From contig CM043943.1 in the NCBI GenBank assembly GCA_014529385.2, positions 156,792,747-156,856,746 of the forward strand: DNA of 64,000 bases, written 5' to 3'. Every line of letters starts with the position of its first letter. Position 1 is the first letter of the stretch. This DNA is from Adiantum capillus-veneris (lineage: Eukaryota > Streptophyta > Polypodiopsida > Polypodiales > Pteridaceae). The notes beneath the pieces are model-generated. The model saw only the letters and a list, made by a program, of their open reading frames with translations, ran no database searches and had not been told where the DNA came from. The position numbers and the translations under genes were made by a program. Below, in pieces: positions 21,902 to 33,515 of this stretch.

Positions 21902-22985
21902 TCTTTCATTTAACGTTTAGCAGATTAAAGACAAACTGGGCCCTTTGAGGTTGGATTTTTGGTGATGTACCTTTCAAGTTTGGAAAGTGCACTTGACTCC
22001 GAGTAAGTGTAAGCTATTTTCCACCTCCAGGTAAGCATATGATTTGGTTTTCATTTTTGAATATAATTTGGTTGAGTTTTCCAAGTTGGATGCATATGCT
22101 CAAATGCTTTCATCCATTTTCCTCTTCAGCCTTGTCATGTACGAGCAAAGAATTTTGGGACATTGGTGTACCATATACATTTATGCACCTTGCAGTTATA
22201 GACCTACATGGTAGGGTTTCATTTGGCATATGTTGTTAGTCACAAGGGTGTGACATGGTCAAGGAACTCATGGAGTTCGGTTTAGCTAGTGTAGAGCAAG
22301 GTTCATGAGGTTCCCTCTCACTCATGTTGCTGAGTGTTTACAATAACCTCCACACACAAGTACATCTTAGGCTTGATGAATGTCGTACTTCTTGATATCA
22401 TTATAAATATGTGGAGAATATGAGTCCCTTGGATTGGCACAGGTGCCTATTTACTTAATTATGTGTCACAACAAAGTCCCTAAGTAATAATTAAATTCGT
22501 TTCACAGACCATTTTGAGCACGTAGTATCATGAACAATTTCAGTAGCCAAAATTTTTGAAGTACTTAGAAAGACTTGTTAAGGTTACAAGTACTATTGAA
22601 CAACGATAACGGATGGTTGTTTACGCATTTAGAAAATCTATGTATTGTTAATGAAAATGTTTCGTTGTTTGCACCTAGATGTGATTAATTTCACATTCTT
22701 TTTTGATTCAAACATTTTAGCAAGGCTTTTAAGAGATTGCAGTGGGATATATATAGTTTCTTTCATAGATCTATTTACTCTTGTGTTCCATGTGTTCTAT
22801 AAGCGTAACGTCTGCCATAAACATTGGAATTATAGTCATGACAATGCAAATTTGAATATATTTTTGCTAAATGCATTCACACTAGGTGTTATGGGCCCTA
22901 GTGTTTAGCAAAGTTAGATTTAGGGTGGCATGTAAATTCTTTCAATTGATAGCTTATGAAGTATTTCACACTATATGTGCAGTAT
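21902..22985. other. no gene recognised
   Basis: AT-rich sequence with short frames only (for example 22645-22908). No transposon motif identified. Confidence 0.5.
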
Positions 22986-23190
22986 CTATAGGAGATTAAT
23001 TGTGGGTCTACCTATCACCATCAGAGGTCATGGCTCGATTTGGGTGCTTTTAGATAAGTTGACTAAACTCTGTAAAGTTTGTCTAGTTCACTATTCAAAC
23101 TCTAAAGTTAAGCAAGTTAGCTATTTATATCTATATGAATTATATGGATTACTCTGCCATATTGGGAGTACTTGTCACCCACGCTTACCA
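22986..23190 (+). pseudogene. gypsy integrase fragment
   Basis: The frame gives IVGLPITIRGHGSIWVLLDK and LTKLCKVCLVHYSNSKVKQ, matching the DFIxGLPxxxxGxDSIWVVVDRLTK part of Ty3/gypsy integrases. It breaks at a T-run and a G-rich run at 23202-23235. It is an isolated remnant, unrelated in place to the gypsy element at 24203. Confidence 0.65.
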
Positions 23191-23829
23191 GTCATTTTTG
23201 TTTTTTTTTTTTTTTTGGGGGGGAGGGGGGGGGGTAAATGGTTGGGGATAAACATCTCAATATTAGTACTACCTTGATCATTGAGAGACGGATGTGAAAT
23301 TTACAACTTTTTCTTGTTCTAGAGGATATGCTAAGAACACACGTTAACAAGAAGCGGTCCAATTGAACATGTTATCTCTCTAGTTTGAAGTTGCTTACTA
23401 GGATGCAAAGCATGTTGCGACTAGGTTTAGTCTCTTCATGTTTAGCTAAGGTTGTCAACCTCGATCATCACTGGACAAGAACAAATAGAGTTAATCTTTG
23501 TTGATGAGTTATGTCTGCATGTTCCTTTCATGGAAAGTTGAGAATAGGTATTATTGCATGTTCCAATGTCTCCACAAAGCCTAAAACTTAGACACCTCTA
23601 GTTGTGGTTACTCATTTAAAATACTCAAGTGAGTTATAATTAGAGTCCACACACTTTTTGGAATATAGGCCAGTTACATAAAAAATTTGCGAAGGGACAA
23701 CAATGTGGAAAATCTCATTGAACCTCCTACTAAATCATGTATTGGTCAAATTGACAGCTGGGATGCCACTATGGAAAAATTAATGTTCTTACAAAGATAT
23801 CACCACTTTTGTTTTTGAGGACATTTAAT

Positions 23830-24202
23830 GAAAATTAAGTGGTATTTATTACTAAAGTGGCACTATACATCTTGACTTGTGTCATGTCAAAGGGGGTCCA
23901 AACTCGGATTTAATTGTTGCTATAACACATAAATGCCCATGAATTTTTTTGTTTCATGATCAAAAGATAATGCATATCTTTTTTGAGAAAGAAGCATCGT
24001 ATAGTGTACGGTAGCCACTTCTAGTTGTGAGATTGAGTACATGATGATAGCTTTCACAACTATATTGTGTTTGACTCAGATGCCTTTTGATTGACTTGGG
24101 TATTAGACAACAATGTGTCGCCACAATCTTCATTGACACTTAAGTGTTCTTTGGTAGCTACTAAAAGAAACCCAGCGTTCCATGCTCGCACAAAGCACAT
24201 TG
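23830..24202 (+). pseudogene. old copia RNase H, 5' part, split by the gypsy element
   Basis: Degenerate frames include the copia RNase H features: a run equivalent to ATS-CE-EY near 24013-24040 and NPAFHARTKHI at about 24168-24200. The frame is cut at 24202 by the gypsy insertion and resumes at 37085 after the repeated CATTG. Confidence 0.8.
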
Positions 24203-25084
24203 TGTCATAAAAACTAATATCTAATACTCCCAAATGATTTTCTCATGTTAAACTAATCATTTAATATGGGGAAGTACCAGGGGAGTAAAAGCTAGAATAT
24301 TGGTAAGGCTATCAGACCGGTCTGTCAGGGATCCAAAGGAGGGAAAATAGGGATCCAAAGGGGGACAGTCTCCAAAAGAGAAATGTACTTCAATGGGGCC
24401 TAAAAGACCTAAGGTTAAACCCCATTAAGACTTCCATAGGCTAAAGTTCCTAATAAATTATTGTATTGTCCGCAGGCCAATATAGGGGAAAATTGGATGG
24501 TCATGGAAAGACTAAAAAGTCTTCCCACATCCCTATCAAGGAGGGGGCGAGCCATGAGAGTAGAAGATGAGAGAGAATCACACACACACACACACTCTCC
24601 AAGGATTCCCCTTTACACAAAGGGAATATTCGACACATTTCAAGCTTCTAGGCCAGCTGCCCCCAACCTCACCTCAAATCCTATTAGATGGCCATAGAGG
24701 TAGACCAATGAAAATTAGGCTAGAGTAGATTTAGTCTAATCAATTTAAAAATGCTTGATAAAAGAACCAATAGAAATTAAGCTCCCTAGAAAACTATTGG
24801 ACAGTCTACCAAGGGGTCCAATGAGCATCCAACAGCCCAATGGCTTGCCTGATTCCTAATGGCCAGAAGACAAAAAGGTCCAATGAGAGATTTAGATGAA
24901 TTATTTAAATACCTAAAGCTCTCACAAAAGGGGAAAGGGGGACACTTGTCAAAAGGCTATCAACTATGCTTCTAATTTGTGATTGGCTAAGCTTTACAAG
25001 AGCCAATGGGAGGCCAACATGAGCATTTAGCAAGAGGGGTCGACCAAGATGAGAGAAGGGGATGCATTTCACTCTAACACAATG

Positions 25085-25122
<38 letters not shown>

Positions 25123-25767
25123 CTCATGTGTGCAAGAAGAACTCCATCTCCTTCTCCAAGCATTGAGAAGTAGAGGCCTACACCAACAACTCTTGGCTAT
25201 GGAATGCAAATCCAGCCAAGAGCCAAGCTTCAATGGCATGCTCATCTCCTCTACCATGCTAATTACAAAGCTAAGCTATGCTATTAGAGTGATTACGTGA
25301 GGAGAATACTTATTTTTGGTAAGATACATCTTCTTCCTCTCAATCTATCCTCATTCCGTGCTAGCTCTCACCATTTTTGAAGGTGTGTGAGGTCTTGGGA
25401 GTGAGGCTAGGGACAATAGGTGTGTTTTTCAAGCATCAATTGGTGCACGAAGCTACCATCTTCATTGCACCATCAAGGAACAAAAGAATTGTATTGTACA
25501 AAAGTCTCCTTTGATGGGAGAAGCTATAATACAAAGCCTTTATGGAAGGGGGACCGGCTCCATGTAAATCCGGTCCTCAAATGTAGTCAATTGTTCTATT
25601 TCTCTCTCTTTTCAAGTATTGTCAATGCCAAATTAGCTAGGTGTAAATGGTATTGTTGCTTTCTGACATTAAGTACTCTCTCTATGCTCATAAGGAACTT
25701 GTTCTTAATGAAATGCTCACTATGTTATCAATTTTCGCTACACACAAGTTACTAGTGCATTAAATGC
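24203..25767 (+). repeat. gypsy 5' LTR, major part
   Basis: Matches 35386-37079 and the solo LTR along its length, including GGGGAAGTACCAGGGGAG, GGGGACAGTCT, two (AC)n tracts (about 24582 and 25083-25118) and GACCGGCTCCATG near the end. The LTR is interrupted at 25767 by E2; its last four bases (TACA) are at 29708-29711. Confidence 0.92.
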
Positions 25768-25956
25768 TGTTGGGGTATAGGCGCCTGTGCCTTGCCCGGC
25801 CGCCCAGAGTCTGGGCGCCCACTGACTTGTATACCTTATACATAGCATAAGTGTATAGGGGGCTGCTCACTCTTTAGAGTCTCCCCACCCACATCACGTG
25901 TGTCTCTCCTTCTCTCTCTCTCACTCTCTGTCTGTGGTGCTCCCCGATCCCCTTCA
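25768..25956 (+). repeat. 5' LTR of E2
   Basis: TGTTGGGGTATAGGCGCC to CCCCTTCA, 189 bp. It contains GTATACCTTATACATAGCAT, a likely promoter area, and shares TGTTGGGGTA and the ATACATA(A/G)(C/G)A words with the E1 LTR. Confidence 0.95.
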
Positions 25957-25958
25957 AT

Positions 25959-25970
25959 TGGTATCAGAGC
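25959..25970 (+). other. primer-binding site of E2
   Basis: TGGTATCAGAGC, an exact match to the sequence complementary to the 3' end of plant initiator-Met tRNA, 2 bp after the LTR. Confidence 0.92.
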
Positions 25971-27599
25971 TATGGTAACCGCGGAGAGCACGACGGCTTT
26001 GAGAGCTTCGAGGCGATAGCTCGCTCGCTCTCGACGATAGAGAGATTAAGAAAGCTTGGAAGCTTTGTGAGAATGCAATGGGAGCTTGTGAGCTCAGTTG
26101 AGAGTGATGTATGCTCTTGTGGAAGCTCAGAAAGAAGTGTGGAAGATTGTGTGTAAGTGAAGGTGCTGCCCTAAAACTGTGTGCGCAGCAGCACAATTTT
26201 CAGATTCGTTTTTCTCCTTGTAGAATGCAGATCTAAGAATTCTGTCCGCCAAGCCCATATGTTTGGACGTGGTCTACAACTTTGCAGAAGAATCTTTTTG
26301 CAAATTCCTCACCGTTTTTCTGATATTCAGCTTAGACTGACTGTATACAGAAATTCCAGATTTTCTGTTGTCGCATTGTGTGCGAGTTTGATGCACTTTT
26401 GGAAGCACGGGAGATGCTTGAAGTTGAGTGCATAAATTCTGAGCTGAAGATGCAATTGCAGCTTGTGTTAAGCTTGTGGTTTGAGGGTTTTTTGGTAGAC
26501 TTGGGCAACGAAGTACGGAGGCGTTTACACACCACCGAAGTGGTCTCTTGAGAGACGCAGGTTTTTGGAGCACACAGGTGGAGCTTCTTTCACTGGTTTT
26601 CACAGGATACTTTGGCAGTGATTTTGTGCTTGGATTCATGCTCTTTGCGGATGGTTTGCATATGGTTATGGCACATGGTTGATGCCCATTATATATGCAT
26701 TTTGGTGAGCACTTTCAAGTGCCGATAAGCTCTCTTGAGAGCATTGTTTTCGCATTGATCGAGTTTCCGGATTGCAAATCTTTTGGCGTTTGCTTATGCG
26801 CAGTCACTCCGTTGATGTACGTTGAGTGCGGATTGCGATTGTATGTGAAAATGTGGAGCCATTTTGGCATTTCTACTCATTGGCATTGAGTAGTGTTATG
26901 GTTTATGGTAGAGATTGTACTTGAGTTTTTTGCTCAGTTTTCAGGGGAAATTCTGTTGGATTTTTCCCAGATTCTCACCATAGTTTGTGATCGAGTGTTT
27001 ACTCTCACTTTGACATGTTTTGTCAGTTTGGACACAGTTTTGTGTTTTTGTATCCACTCTCGCAAGAGTGAGGAGTTGTGTATCTTTCTTTGCTTGAGAC
27101 AGTGGTTTGCTCTCAGGTGGGAGAGTCTTGTGATCTCGAGCATTGTTTGCCATAGTTTTGCAGAGCTTATGCATGTATGTTGAGTGTAGTTTGATGCGCA
27201 TTGATTGCTCATTGTATTGAGCTTGCAGGACAATGGTTATTTTGTGTTGATAGCCATTGTACGTTGAAACTCGGGCGAAATTTTCCCAGGAGTTTTAGGC
27301 GTATCATTTATGCGATCTAGGTAGAGATTGCGGGTTGCACTCAGCATTTGCGTGCGGTGTTCTTTGCAGGTGGGAGATTTGTGCGTGTGTATGCATCGAT
27401 ACCGCACAGTGTGGGCTTGGTGATTAGCTCACAGGTTGCAGTGTGATACTACAGCATGTGAGGCTTGTATTGACATCGCGGGAGCTCTATTTTCGAGTGT
27501 GTCTCACAGGTTTTACATTGTGTTTCTAGCCATATTTATAGAAAGTTTCCAGGTGTTGTTGGTGAGGTGGTTTTGCTATCTAGCTTGCTACTTGTGCTC
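25971..27599 (+). other. E2 leader
   Basis: A long untranslated leader before the gag ATG at 27600. It shares blocks with the E1 leader, such as the stretch around 26920-27070 (TTTTTTGCTCAGTTTTC and ACTCTCGCAAGAGTGAG). No protein frame is convincing here. Confidence 0.7.
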
Positions 27600-28235
27600 A
27601 TGGCAGAGACATGTGATCAATCAGATTGTGACCTCTCACAGATGCGCGTGTTTGATGGGTCAAACTTTGCGGCATGGAGAGATTGTATGCTTGATGCACA
27701 GACACAGCGAGGGTTGCATCGACCATTGAGTGGTGATGCAGGTAGACCTTCAAACATGTCTGACGATCAGTGGCAGGAGCTAGAGTAGATGGCACTATCT
27801 ACGCTCTCTTTGCACCTTCTGGAATCTGTATATGCCCTTGTTATACATGAAACTACTTCGAGAGCACTTTGGCGCAGATTACATGATATGTATGATAGAT
27901 CTGAGTCATCACGGACTCGTGTGAGACATGTACATTCACGAGCACGCCGACAGGTGACATGTTGGTATTGTGGTCATTCTGGACACGTTAGATGGCGCTG
28001 TTTTCGTCGTATGCGACATCGTAGGAGACATGGCAGTCTCAGAGATGTATGTAGTGTTGCCATGGACTCAGTTGCTTTGACAGTTGATGCAGATGTAGTG
28101 TCGGAGTATACTAGTGACGGGGATGTCACTTTTACCTCGAGCTATGCACGAGATGCTATACATGTGGATAGTGCACTCCCTTCGCATGTGGTTTCTAGAC
28201 GCAGATGCTATGTTTCATGTCACGCCGCATCGTGA
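27600..28235 (+). pseudogene. E2 gag, shortened, with CCHC knuckle
   Basis: The ATG at 27600 opens MAETCDQSDCDLSQMRVFDG, followed by FAAWRDCML and LWRRLHDMYDRS, the copia gag pattern. A TAG lies at 27786-27788. The middle of gag between MYDRS and the knuckle is missing. The knuckle CWYCGHSGHVRWRC (about 27959-28000) has the CX2CX4HX4C spacing. Gag could still bind RNA and help packaging if the stop is read through. Confidence 0.8.
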
Positions 28236-29460
28236 ATTGTTTTGTAGCTATTCTAGCGGGATGCTTGGCAGTGTACGTTTGACCGATGGATCGGTGCATG
28301 CGATAGCAGGTGCAGGAGATGTGAGAAGACTGTCATTACCGAGTGGTGCATCTTACTTGTTACGACATGTGCGCTATGTACCAGATTTGACAGTGAGTAT
28401 GATCTCGATTGGTCAGCTTAGAGATTGTGGATGTCAGATTTCGCTATGAGAGCAAGATTTTGTGATGCATTTGGGTTCGCTAGTGATTCCGAGAGGTGCT
28501 AGGAGTGGTACAGGTTACCCATTGCATGTGGATCACGGGAGAGACGGTGTTGTCTCTGTGATCACGCAACCAGGTAGAGAGCGAGAGAGCAGGCGAGTCT
28601 CTTTTGCTTGTGGGTTGCAGGATGCTTTGCATGGAGTGCAGAGTAGTGAGCTCGTTGTGCACACGGTTGGGGCACGACTTGAGCAGTCACACAGAGAGGT
28701 GACAGAGTCAAACATGCATGCTTTGCTAGTGACTGAGCAAAGCAGAGAGTCAGTTGTGCGAGATACTTCTATACAGGATAGACAAGTAGAGCGGTCTTGC
28801 TCTAGTGAGTCACGACAGGAGGATGTTGTGCAAGAGTCTATGCATACGGAGTTAGAGCATGAGAGCTCTAGCGAGTCACAACAGATTGAGTGGTCATGTT
28901 TGCAGTGGATGATTGCAGAGGAGGCTGAGACGTCAGCGATTATGCAATCATTCCTTTCTATGCTCGACAGTGAGCATGGGGATATAGTTGTGCAGGATAT
29001 GTCTTCCAGCAGACACTTAGAGCAGCTGGTTTGCTCTGAGGTTGCTTGACAGGTTGATGCGTCTTTTGCGGACAGTCAAGAGATGCATGTGGTTGACACG
29101 CCTTGTCAGTCAGAGATGCCTATTGCCAGGGATATATATGTTGATGCATGCTCCGTAGAGCTAGCAGGGCCCGCTAGCATTGCATCGGCATTCGGTGGTC
29201 TCATGTATGAGATGTTGATCTTGAGACCGGATATCGCAGCTGCAGTGGGAGCATTTGCAGTTGGGGTTGTCAGTTGTTTGTTGATTGATGATGGCATAGT
29301 GCACGAGGGAGATAATGCAGGTATTGCGTACATACTTGCAGTACGTGTGCGGTACGTCTGGTGGTGTATGGACTTACACGGGAGCAGGACAGTCGGATGC
29401 ACACGATCACAGCCAGCCAGTGGGCAACGGTTGAAAGCGGTTTTCTCTCGCCTTTTGTAG
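28114..29460 (+). pseudogene. E2 protease-like, spacer and RT-tail frame
   Basis: One frame, +1 relative to gag, runs from about 28100 to 29460 with TGA stops near 28447 and 29047. The protease-like part reads WFLDADAMFHVTPHRE, where D-A-D replaces D-S/T-G. It is followed by SLPSGASYLLRHVRYVPDLT. A spacer rich in Ser, Glu and Gln with ERSCSSES and EHESSSES repeats comes next. The end holds ASAFGGLMYEMLILRPDIAA, the copia segment just after the RT core. No integrase and no YVDD box. Confidence 0.78.
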
Positions 29461-29513
29461 TCTTTAGACTAGGTTCTCTTGCTTAAAGGCACAGTCGCCT
29501 TTAAGTGGGAGGT

Positions 29514-29702
29514 TGTTGGGGTATAGGCGCCTGTGCCTTGCCCGGTCGCCCAGAGTCTGGGCGCCCACTGACTTGTATACCTTATACATAGCATAAGTGT
29601 ATAGGGGGCTGCTCACTCTTTAGAGTCTCCCCACCCACATCACGTGTTTCTCTCCTTCTCTCGCTCTCACTCTCCGTCTGTGGTGCTCCCCGATCCCCTT
29701 CA
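29514..29702 (+). repeat. 3' LTR of E2
   Basis: Same 189 bp as the 5' LTR with four substitutions. It is preceded by CTTTAAGTGGGAGGT, a purine-rich tract also present before the E1 3' LTR. Confidence 0.95.
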
Positions 29703-29712
29703 AATGCTACAT

Positions 29713-29724
29713 TGGTATCAGAGC
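29713..29724 (+). other. primer-binding site of the gypsy element
   Basis: TGGTATCAGAGC directly after the end of the split gypsy 5' LTR (29711). Its position confirms that 29708-29711 is the LTR end and that E2 lies inside the LTR. Confidence 0.9.
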
Positions 29725-30105
29725 TATTGGTTTCTTGCTCAAGAAGAGAGGTCCTACAAATAGTTGGTGTTATGAATTGCAAAAAGAGTAAGTAGAATAG
29801 GGATTTTTATCCTTGAAGCACACCTGCTTTATGCAGTTAACGGGGATACCGTCGAGAGCTATTGTCATATTAATGGAGTCCTACGGAGCTTGCCTATGGC
29901 TTAACTATTATTGAGCTATTAGAAGCTTGAGAGGAACCTGTGATCTCTTGGCTCTATTCAACCCTCTCTTCTATTCCTTGCAATTAATAGTATTCGAGCC
30001 GCGGGTATAGATGCTTGAGTGCTTATCTTTGAAGGTAAAGAGGAGTAGCAACTAGGGCTTGAAGTGCCAGAGTACAAGTAAAATTTACACCTAAAATTTG
30101 CTAGT

Positions 30106-31660
30106 ATGGCTGACAAGGGGAAAAAGATTGAAATGAATGTTGATAGCTTCGATTTTGCTAATGAAAGAGCAACTAATGATGCCCCTATGCTTGTAAATTA
30201 TCTTGTTTCTAGGCTTCAACAAGCCCTGGGAAATCCATCCCTCCAAGGTGAAGTGCTACATCAATTGCGAACCCATGGTATTCTCCAAACTCTCCACCAA
30301 GAAGAGAGAGTACCTAGGAGGCCTCCTAGCGAGACTTTCAAAAGAGGACTCTCTCCGATAAGGGAAGAAGAGATGGATTCGTACGAAGGGCAAAATTTAC
30401 TACTCGATGACACATCTCCCTCTCAAAGGAGAACTCAAGTTTCAATGGTAGAGCCCCCACCGAAAAAATGAGAAAGAAGTGAGTCTCCTGCCAACTTGGC
30501 AGAGATGGCTCCACGAAGACGATGGGATAAACGCTCTCCAACACCCCCTAAACGGAGAAGACCATCGCATACTTCTCTACACCATAATTAAAGGAGAGAA
30601 GAGAGAAAAGAAGAGAAGAAAAAGGCGAGAAAGAGGTCACCCTCTTCTCCATCTTCTTCATCCTCTTCCTCTTCTGAAGAAAGTGATGGTGCGGACAAGG
30701 AGGAACAAGGGAAGAAAAAGGCGAGAAAGAGGCCACCCTCTTCTGCATCCTCCTCATACTCTTCCTCTTCTGAAGAAGGTGATGCTACAGCTCTTGAACC
30801 ACCTAAAAGAAGAGGTCATAGGAAATCCTATGCCGCCTGGACGAGGTCGTACAAGCTCAAAAAGTTCAAAGAGGGAGGAAAGAACATCTCTTTCCTTACC
30901 TATGATGGCACTATTGGTGCTACGAAGAAAGTCTTGGCTTTTATCCAACAATTTGATGCGGCCTTTGGAGATGAGGGCTTCATGGAGTTTAAGGTCATTT
31001 TCAAAAGTCCCCCAGGCAATGGTGGTCTAGCCTACGAGCAAACAATGAAGCTCCACGAACACGTAAAGCTTTAAGAGCTTCCATCATGAAGCAATTTTTG
31101 GCTACCGATGCCAAAGACAAAGTACTCACCGAATGGCGAAGCTTGAAGCTCTCTCCCTACGAATCTATCCACAAGTATGTAGACCTTTGGGATTTACACC
31201 TCAAAGACACTGTCTTCAAAAAGATAGACTTTGGAGAGCAAAAACAACAATTTTGTGCTGGTTTAACTGAGGATATGACGGAGTATGTTAACTCCCAAAG
31301 GCCACGCACCATATCTGCGGCCATACACCATACCATGGTGGCTTCATGAATCAATTTCCAACAAGGGGCTAAGAGAAATCTTAAGCCCACGAAAAACAAG
31401 GACCGTAACGAGCCTAAGGGGAAGGACGATGTCCAAAAGTCTCCCAAAGGCAACGCCAACAACAATAAAGCTTAGGAGAAGGGAGTTTATAAAGGCAAAA
31501 ATAATCTCTCTCCTGAAGAGCTAGAGTGTTATCAAAAAGATAACCGTTGTTTCAAGTGCGGGGAGCAAGGGCATGCCTATTGTGCTTGCCCCCACAAGAA
31601 TACACGAAATGAGCCTCCTAGAGCTACCTTGGTCAAAATCCAAGAAGAGGATGCTCATTA
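30106..31660 (+). pseudogene. gypsy gag with CCHC knuckle, broken
   Basis: The ATG at 30106 starts MADKGKKIEMNVDSFDFANE. Frames then shift: a basic and Ser-rich part (30600-30790) is followed by ISFLTYDGTIGATKKVLAFI, QFDAAFGDEGF, and MKQFLATDAKDKVLTEWRSL, the retrotransposon-gag (PF03732-type) region. A knuckle CFKCGEQGHAYCAC lies near 31551-31592. At least four frame breaks or stops. The product would form the particle. Confidence 0.82.
30600..30790 (+). repeat. tandem duplication of a Ser-rich gag segment
   Basis: AAAAAGGCGAGAAAGAGG-CACCCTCTTCT followed by Ser codons and CTTCTGAAGAA occurs at about 30616 and again at about 30716. The repeat encodes KKARKR plus a Ser/Glu-rich run. Confidence 0.8.
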
Positions 31661-32160
31661 CAAAGGATCTCCTCTATGCCATGCTTGGGAAAAGGGTAAG
31701 AGAACATGATGCTTTCATTCTCTTTGACCCTGGTTCTACTCACAATTTATAATCTACAGAGTTGGCCACCAAGCTAGGCATCCAAGCTAGGCATCCAAGC
31801 CAATGGTGCTTTCAAGGGGCAAGAAGCTTCAGTCACTCCCTTAATTGGGAAATTGAGGCTCCATGCCCAAAGCTATGTGGACAAGGAGGATTTCTTTATC
31901 TCTCCTCTCAAGCACGAGGATATAATCCTAGGGGCACCATGGGTTGATCGCATGACTGCAAATGTTAAATTCCCTAAGAGGTAAATCTACTTTAGGTCCA
32001 GGGAAAAAGATATGTACATAGATGCTAAGAAGTTGGGTAGTACCATACCTCTTGTACATAAGCAAGATTTCAATAAGTCAATAAAGAGCTCGATTTCTGT
32101 GTACATGATTTTTGTTAAAGATTATCAGAATGAATCTAATGCTTTAGCAAAAGAAAATAT
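31661..32160 (+). pseudogene. gypsy aspartic protease region, broken
   Basis: Around 31675-31790 the frame gives FILFDPGSTHNL, the gypsy protease D-x-GSTHNF motif (DPGSTH here), then a TAA, then ATKLGIQ. A short duplication (AAGCTAGGCATCC twice, 31772-31797) follows. The end of the domain reads IILGAPWVDRM near 31921-31955. Confidence 0.7.
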
Positions 32161-33515
32161 ACATAATTAAAAGGAATTAGAGCTATCCACTTTCTTCAAG
32201 GGGTTCCAAGATGTTTTTATTGAAGATATCCCTTGTGAACTACCTCCCAAACGAAGCAATGACGACCATGCAATTGAACTTCTTCCAGGAAGTTCACCGC
32301 CTAATAAACCTCCTTATAGAGTTTCCCAAGCTCAACAAGAGGAGATTATGCGGCAAGTGCATGAGTTAGTTGATAAAGGCATGGTTAGGCCTAGATCATC
32401 TCCGTTTTGTTCACCAGTGTTATTAGTGCAAAAGAAAGATGGCACATATCGTACGTGTGTTGACTATAGAGCATTAAGTAGGATCACTATCAAGAATACG
32501 TTTCCCATTCCAGGGTAGAAGACCTATTTGATAAGCTATAGGGGTCGACCTACTTCAGTAGAATTGACCTAAAAAGTGGCTACCATCAAATAAGGATAGT
32601 TGATCAAGACATTGTAAAGATCGCATTTTGCACCATGTTTGGTCTTTATGAGTACATTATCATGCCTTTTGGCTTGACCAATGCACCAAGCACATTTAAC
32701 CGTCTGATGGAGAAGCTATTCAGGCCTCACCGAACCTTTACTGGATTGTTCTTTGATGATATAATCATCTACTCTCATTCATTAGACGAACACAAGCAAC
32801 AGCTCCAGGTAATATTTCAAGTTTTACGAGAGAATTAATAAACTTTATATTAATCGAAAGAAAAGTGATTTTTTCTTACAAGACATTCAATATTTAGGTC
32901 CCATTATCTCTCAAGATGGCATTCAAATGGATCCATCAAAGCTAGAGGTAATAAAAGAATGGCCTAAACCAAGGAATCTACATGAACTAAGAAGCTTTAT
33001 AGGTATGTGTGCATACTATAGATGCTTCATAGAAAAGTTCTCACAAATCGCGCGACCATTACATGACCTAACAAAGAAAAATGTTACGTATACATGGTCC
33101 ACCAAGGAGAACAATGCTTTCAAAAAGCTTAAAGAGAAGCTTATCTCTCAACCTGTGCTTACACTGCCAGATCTCTCAAAGCCATTTGAGGTGCAATTCG
33201 ACGCTTGTGGTGATTAACCTGGAGCTGTTTTGCTCCAAGAAGGGTGCGCCATAGCCTATGAAAGTCAAAGGCTCGACCTTGTTGAGCAAGCTCTAGGCAT
33301 ATATGAGAAGGAACTCTTAGCAGTTCTACATGCTCTAGACTCATGGAAGCACTATTTATTGGGGACTCCTTTCATTCTACGGACAGACCACCAAAGCCTT
33401 AAGTAATTCATGACGCAGACCAAGCTCTCCAACAAACAAATGAGGTGGGAAAATTTCCTTTTGCAATTTCATTTTCATATCGCTCACATTGCTGGCAAGC
33501 ATAATCAAGTAGCCG
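32161..33515 (+). pseudogene. gypsy reverse transcriptase and RNase H, broken
   Basis: RT motifs in order: [18 protein letters not shown], then [20 protein letters not shown], then [14 protein letters not shown], then MPFGLTNAPSTFNRLM, and FFDDIIIYS (YFDD-type catalytic box, with its two Asp present) near 32752-32770. RNase H follows with PFEVQFDACGD and a stop, then LQFHFHIAHIAGKHNQVADA near 33462-33522. Breaks occur at 32518, 32836 and 33215 among others. Confidence 0.87.

Larger units (their letters stand above)
25768..29702 (+). mobile_element. non-autonomous copia-like LTR element E2
   Basis: Two 189-bp LTRs (four differences, about 98% identity by eye) and a perfect 5-bp duplication AATGC (25763-25767 and 29703-29707) define it. 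It inserted into the gypsy 5' LTR and is therefore younger. Inside are a 1.6-kb leader, a shortened gag with a zinc knuckle, a protease-like region lacking D-S-G, a Ser/Glu-rich spacer and a tail of RT. Integrase and the RT core are missing, so mobility would need proteins from another element. Confidence 0.93.

Noticed and set aside
22645-22908. 87-codon plus-strand frame as a small gene
   Set aside because: No recognisable motif, no start context or splice support, and AT-rich composition like its non-coding surroundings.
26934-27233. Minus-strand frames of 86-99 codons
   Set aside because: They overlap the E2 leader, which is shared with E1 as nucleotide sequence, not as protein; no motif.
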